Positions 60,445 through 64,000 of a stretch of DNA of 64,000 bases are shown here, in pieces. The translations under genes and the position numbers were made by a program. Origin of the DNA: JASHPR01 sp963815375 (GTDB lineage: Bacteria > Actinomycetota > Actinomycetes > Streptosporangiales > Streptosporangiaceae); the NCBI GenBank assembly GCA_963815375.1, contig CAWFGX010000005.1:620001-684000 (forward strand), in the 5' to 3' direction. Under the pieces are notes generated by a model. The model was not told the origin of the DNA. It did no database searches and saw only the letters and a program-made list of their open reading frames with translations. Positions within the stretch are counted from its first letter, which is position 1, and the number at the start of each line of letters is the position of its first letter.

Positions 60445-61770
60445 ATGGCTATCGATTTCACACTCAGCGAGCAGCAGCATCAGCTGCAGCTCAACGCAAG
60501 GCAGTTCGCGCAGCGGGTCCTCGCGCCGGTAGTACGGGAGGCGGATGCCGAGCCTGATCCGCTCAAGGGGTTCCAGCTCACCAAGCCCGCTTATGTCGAG
60601 GCCTACAAGCAGGGGATCGCCTTCGGCATGCTCCCCAGCCAGTACGGCGGCGGGGGGCTGTCCAACGTCGACGTGATCCTCGCAGCCGAGGAGATCTGTG
60701 CCGTCGACCCAGGCTTTGCCTGCACGATCCTCGTCAACGGGCTCGGGCTGATGCCGGTCTGGTACTGGGGGACTGAGGAGCAGAAGAACCGGTTCCTCCG
60801 GGCCGCCACGTCGGATCCCTCCGGCGAGTACATCGTCGGCTACGCGGTCAGCGAGCCAGCCGGAACACCAGGCGGCACGGCGAACTTCGACACCCCGATG
60901 GCACATCCGGTGGGGATCGGGGTGACCGCCCGGCGGGACGGTGACGACTACGTCCTGAACGGCCGCAAGTACTGGCCGTGCAACGTGTCCGGCTGGGATG
61001 GCCAGGGCGCGAACGTGAGCATCGTCGTGGTCCGCACCGACCCGGGCAAGGGCGGTACCGAGGGCCTCTCCGCGATCATGGTCGAGCGTGGCACTCCGGG
61101 TGTGAGCTACAAGCTGATCAGCAAGCTCGGTCACAGGCTCACGCCCAACGCGGAGATCATCTTCGACAACGCGCGGGTGCCGGCGGCGAACCTGGTCGAA
61201 GGCACCAGGGGCAACGGCGATTTGCTGATCAACCGCAACTTCGCATGGTCGGGCCCTGTCGCAGGGATCGCCGCCGTCGGGGTCGCACGCTCTGCCTACG
61301 AGGCGGCTCTGGACTGGGCGAAGACATACACGGCCGGAGGCCCGAGGCCGATCATCATCTACCAGAACGCCGGCTACGTCCTGGGAGACGTGGCGGCGCG
61401 CATCGAAATGTGCCGGTACTTCTGCTGGAAGACCGCCCACTACATGGACAAGCACGAGTACCACGGCGAGCTTATCGGCGCGATGTGCAAGATCCAGTGC
61501 ACCGAGATGATGTTCGACGCGGTCTACAAGTGCATGCAGGTCGTCGGGGTGAACAGCGCCGACAAGGTGCACATGTTCGAGAAGTACCTGCGCGAGGCGG
61601 CGATCTTCCCGATCTACGACGCGGGCAACTTCGGGATGCAGCGCCGGCGGGTGCACGGCGTGCTCGCGAGCCCCGACTTCGATCCGCGGGCTCTGATGGA
61701 CGACACGGCCATCGAGTTCACCAAGGCCATGGAGACGATCGACACGCTGCCGACGCCTGCGGGCGTCTAG
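60445..61770 (+). CDS. acyl-CoA dehydrogenase
   Basis: This 441-residue ACAD has the N-terminal helical domain (EQQHQLQLNARQFAQRVLAP), YAVSEPAGTPGG as the FAD-binding strand motif (about 132), LNGRKYWPCNVS, MVERGTPGV and a C-terminal domain ending QVVGVNSADKVHMFEKYLREAAIFPIYD (about 370-397). It oxidises a CoA thioester in the same operon as the alcohol dehydrogenase. ATG 60445 lies 7 bases after GGAGGA; the ATG at 60439 is too close to it. Confidence 0.9.
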   Translation: MAIDFTLSEQQHQLQLNARQFAQRVLAPVVREADAEPDPLKGFQLTKPAYVEAYKQGIAFGMLPSQYGGGGLSNVDVILAAEEICAVDPGFACTILVNGLGLMPVWYWGTEEQKNRFLRAATSDPSGEYIVGYAVSEPAGTPGGTANFDTPMAHPVGIGVTARRDGDDYVLNGRKYWPCNVSGWDGQGANVSIVVVRTDPGKGGTEGLSAIMVERGTPGVSYKLISKLGHRLTPNAEIIFDNARVPAANLVEGTRGNGDLLINRNFAWSGPVAGIAAVGVARSAYEAALDWAKTYTAGGPRPIIIYQNAGYVLGDVAARIEMCRYFCWKTAHYMDKHEYHGELIGAMCKIQCTEMMFDAVYKCMQVVGVNSADKVHMFEKYLREAAIFPIYDAGNFGMQRRRVHGVLASPDFDPRALMDDTAIEFTKAMETIDTLPTPAGV

Positions 61771-61826
61771 CCGCAACGGATTGGGCCGTCTCGCCTGGCA
61801 CCTATCCTGGCGAGAGGCCCAGTCTT

Positions 61827-62159
61827 CTATTTGGGCGGCAGTGAGCGCGCATACCCGACGCCGATCTCGACCCAGGGCCCGATCTCGTCGTCGCTGCGGA
61901 GATCGTCGGAACTGATCCGCAGCCACCCGGGCATGTCCCGGCCTCGCATGTTCATAAGCGTGGCCTTGGTCGTGGCCACCAGGGCGTCTGACTGTCCGGG
62001 ATCGACGCGGACCATGGCGCCTCCCTCACTGCTGGCGGCGATGGCCATGTTGCCGCGGATGAGGAAAGCGAGCCCGCCGAACATCTTCTTTTCGGTCAGC
62101 TCGGGGTCGGGACCGATAAGCTGCCGGATCCGTCCAGCTAGCTCCTGGTCGTAGGCCAT
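61827..62159 (-). CDS. TfoX N-terminal-domain protein
   Basis: This 110-residue protein matches the TfoX N-domain pattern: EKKMFGGLAFLIRGNMAIAA near 23-42 and GRDMPGWLRIS near 73. In Gram-negatives TfoX controls competence; actinobacterial single-domain copies have no proven role. The ATG at 62159 is next to the divergent start of the TetR remnant. Confidence 0.85.
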   Translation of the reverse strand: MAYDQELAGRIRQLIGPDPELTEKKMFGGLAFLIRGNMAIAASSEGGAMVRVDPGQSDALVATTKATLMNMRGRDMPGWLRISSDDLRSDDEIGPWVEIGVGYARSLPPK

Positions 62160-62715
62160 GGCGCGATCGTACAGAGGGGCCTGCGGAGCCGCGAACACCC
62201 GATCGGAGGGCCTCTGGGTACGGCTGGTGCCCCAGCGGCCACGGCCAGAGCCTCGACCCGTACTGGTTTCCCGAGGAGTTATCCCAGGACGTCCTTTCCC
62301 AGCGACGGCGGAGAGCGGGCCGAATGACGAATCGGGCGTGCCCGGCGCGGCGTTGCGCCGGGGCACCAGGGAAGGCTCCCGGCTATGGCGTGAGCACGCG
62401 CCCGCACTCCGGGCGATCGTCGAGAACTGGCAGTCTGACCCAGAGCTGGCCGCGCTGTGGACGGAGATGATGGAGGGTTTCACCGCGGTCGCGGCCGAGC
62501 GTATTCAGGCCGACCGGGCTGCCGGGCTGGCCCCTGACCGGGACGACGATCCGCGAGTGCTGGCGAGCGTGCTGTGCTGGATGAGCGAGCGTGCCTGGTA
62601 CCTGGCCGCCATCGGGCACTCTGGCTTCACCGACGAAGCCAGGCTCGCGGACGCTCTCACCGAGGTCTGGCAGGCCACGGTCTACGGCACTCCAGCCGGT
62701 CCGCCCGGCGCTTGA
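62158..62715 (+). pseudogene. TetR-like regulator remnant lacking the DNA-binding domain
   Basis: The last 115 residues (from about 62370) read as an EthR-type TetR ligand domain: LWREHAPALRAIVENW, WTEMMEGFTAVAAERIQADRA and YLAAIGHSGFTDEARLADALTEVW (about 75-170). Upstream of this the frame is Pro/Arg-rich and contains no helix-turn-helix, although a normal TetR protein would have about 60 such residues there. The other frames show none either. I interpret it as a truncated, probably nonfunctional gene. The 203 bp after it are AT-richer with no recognised feature. Confidence 0.6.
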
Positions 62716-62918
62716 CCCTTGGTCCACCTTCGCGGGGTCGCGACAATCGACCGCAACAACGCCCATCGAAGGCGCAAGAATCAAACTCGGCGCGGCTGTG
62801 GGTACTGCAATTTACGTAGTTAATTTCGTGCGGCTGCGTGATGAACTGCGGGCAAAGTCTTTCCTAACATTGACCTCATCCAGCCCGGCGGCGTCGCGGG
62901 CGCATTCGGGGAGGTCAG

Positions 62919-64000
62919 GTGGAAATTGACGAGGTTGCCGCGCGTCTTGTGAGGCAGTATTGGGCGTTGCTCGTAATATGCACGCTTTTGCCGGTCGTGG
63001 TGGTCGCTCTTATTGTCGTGCGGCAGCCCGCCATGTACGCGGCTGATGCGCGCATCATCACGTCGAGCCAGGTGCCCGTTACCTCGTCAGCGGCCGACGC
63101 CATTGTCAGCCAGGTACAGGCCATCGCGACTGGGCCGACGTCGGCTGGCGCGGCGCTTCGGAATGCGGGCGTCCGGACCAACGTCGCTAATTTCGTCGTC
63201 AACCATGTCACAGTCAACGGCCTTGGCACCTCGCAGGTGGTTGACGTTACAGTCACCGACCCGAGCCCGCAGGTCGCGCAGAAGGCAGCCCGGGTGCTGG
63301 CCGACGAGGTAGTGAATGCGCTGAACAAGGTGAGTCAGGGCGGCCTCTCCACGACGCTGGCCGCTCTCGACTCCGAGATCGTCACCCTGACCGAGCAGCG
63401 CGCCGCGCTATCGGCCCAGACCGCGCAGAATCCGCAAAACCAGCAGCTGCAGGCCAAGCTGGCCGGCCTGGACGAGGTCATCTCGAACTTCACCAGCGAC
63501 CGCGGCCGGCTGCTGATCCAGGCCAGCACGCAGGGACTCGCCGAGGTCATCGACCAGCCCGGGCTGCCACAGGCACCCGAATCGAAAGGGCTGGCGCAGA
63601 AGCTCGGCCTGGCCGGGCTGCTCGGCCTCGTGCTGGGCATCCTGCTGGCTGCCGGCGCCGAGACGATCCGGCCGACAGTGCCGGGCGCGCGCAGGGTGAG
63701 CCGGCGGCTCAGCTCGCCGATGCTGGGCAGCCTGACCGAGACCGAGATGCACGGAACGCGCACGGTCACATTTGACAACGTCGCGCTCCGGGTCCGGCTC
63801 GCTGCCGCGAACGCCGGCGTGTCCACGGTGGCGCTAGTCGATGCCGAAGGGCAGCAGGCGCTTGCCGACCTGGCGGACAAGCTCACGCAAGCCAACTTGC
63901 CAGGCGTCCCCGGCACCGTTTGCGGCGGTTTCAAACGGAACCGACAACGGCGCCAAGCTTGCCACCACAGCGACCTTTACCGACTCCGCTACGCCGACTC
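62919..64000 (+). CDS. Wzz-like polysaccharide co-polymerase, C-terminus beyond the right edge
   Basis: Starting at GTG 62919 (GGGGAGG upstream), the frame encodes a Wzz/chain-length-determinant protein: first membrane helix LLVICTLLPVVVVALIVV (about 17-34), an extracytoplasmic part with repeated V-TDPSPQVAQKAARVLADEV and coiled-coil LDSEIVTLTEQRAALSAQT, the proline-rich PGLPQAPESKG and a second helix LAGLLGLVLGILLAAGAE (about 228-245). In Gram-positives these control capsule or exopolysaccharide length and may be fused to a tyrosine kinase; a kinase domain could begin at about residue 285. Near 63915-63925 the better-looking frame may shift, so the last 80 bp are uncertain. Confidence 0.8.
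   Translation, partial: MEIDEVAARLVRQYWALLVICTLLPVVVVALIVVRQPAMYAADARIITSSQVPVTSSAADAIVSQVQAIATGPTSAGAALRNAGVRTNVANFVVNHVTVNGLGTSQVVDVTVTDPSPQVAQKAARVLADEVVNALNKVSQGGLSTTLAALDSEIVTLTEQRAALSAQTAQNPQNQQLQAKLAGLDEVISNFTSDRGRLLIQASTQGLAEVIDQPGLPQAPESKGLAQKLGLAGLLGLVLGILLAAGAETIRPTVPGARRVSRRLSSPMLGSLTETEMHGTRTVTFDNVALRVRLAAANAGVSTVALVDAEGQQALADLADKLTQANLPGVPGTVCGGFKRNRQRRQACHHSDLYRLRYAD

Noticed and set aside
59875..61926. 683-codon minus-strand open frame
   Set aside because: Antisense to three well-defined genes (GlcG, acyl-CoA dehydrogenase and the end of the alcohol dehydrogenase); composition is not protein-like.
1..64000. CRISPR arrays, tRNA/rRNA genes, insertion sequences, phage or plasmid functions
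   Set aside because: No regularly spaced short repeats, no cloverleaf-like conserved blocks and no transposase or integrase motifs were recognised by eye; a tRNAscan or ISfinder search would settle it.

Overview
The window is very GC-rich, gene-dense DNA with overlapping ATGA/GTGA gene junctions, GTG starts, SARP/AfsR-type and XRE/NB-ARC regulators, a DrrAB-like ABC pair and an NRPS cluster. This points to an actinomycete with large secondary metabolism (Streptomyces-like or a relative). The species cannot be named from sequence alone. I recognise no rRNA, tRNA, CRISPR array, insertion sequence or phage gene.

Region 1 (1-11.4 kb) is a cell-envelope/redox neighbourhood. A minus-strand MBL-rhodanese protein is translationally coupled to a frameshifted MFS permease. 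Upstream of it lies a coupled set of methyltransferase, DUF2064 and family 2 glycosyltransferase genes. An OmpR-type two-component system with a probable leaderless transcript follows, then a sugar-nucleotide epimerase, a membrane glycosyltransferase, a membrane-bound molybdopterin oxidoreductase with an odd Lys-rich repeat N-terminus, and a small membrane protein.

Region 2 (11.4-37.2 kb) is the highlight: a compact NRPS gene cluster that I cannot match to a known product. An XRE/NB-ARC regulator and an MFS exporter (with a frameshift) run leftwards. From 14389 a tightly coupled series runs rightwards: C-A-PCP-TE NRPS, BtrH-like acyltransferase, PltF-like adenylating enzyme, carrier protein, second AMP ligase, BtrK-like PLP decarboxylase, second carrier protein, two acyl-CoA-dehydrogenase-like enzymes, C-A-PCP-C-A-PCP NRPS, KAS III-like acyltransferase and P450. 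An FAD hydroxylase converges on it. My reading is that starter units are loaded, decarboxylated and/or oxidised on free carrier proteins, then passed to a three-module line (26748 gene first, 14389 gene last). The terminal thioesterase has Cys where Ser is usual. The two modules of the larger NRPS share a 766-bp, almost identical repeat, a sign of recent module duplication or gene conversion. An 18-bp-arm inverted repeat covers both divergent -35 regions and is a good candidate operator.

Region 3 (37.2-57.2 kb) is mixed accessory DNA: membrane protein, GNAT acetyltransferase, secreted lipase broken by a frameshift, ornithine-cyclodeaminase-family enzyme, SUKH-like protein, Asp-nucleophile alpha/beta hydrolase, small ABM-like protein, DUF998/MarR pair with a palindrome between them, a TPR relic, a large SARP regulator, a DrrA/DrrB-like exporter, a lipoprotein, a secreted DUF1906 protein, an amidohydrolase/Lrp/EamA group, an EVE-like protein, a DsbA-like protein and a small charged protein.

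Region 4 (57.2-64 kb) holds a GAF-LytTR regulator divergent from a small oxidative operon (zinc alcohol dehydrogenase, GlcG/HbpS, acyl-CoA dehydrogenase), a TfoX-like protein, a headless TetR remnant, and the start of a Wzz-like polysaccharide co-polymerase that leaves the window.

Three genes (possibly four) are interrupted by one-base frameshifts. Either the assembly has residual indels or these genes are decaying; the sequence alone cannot tell.
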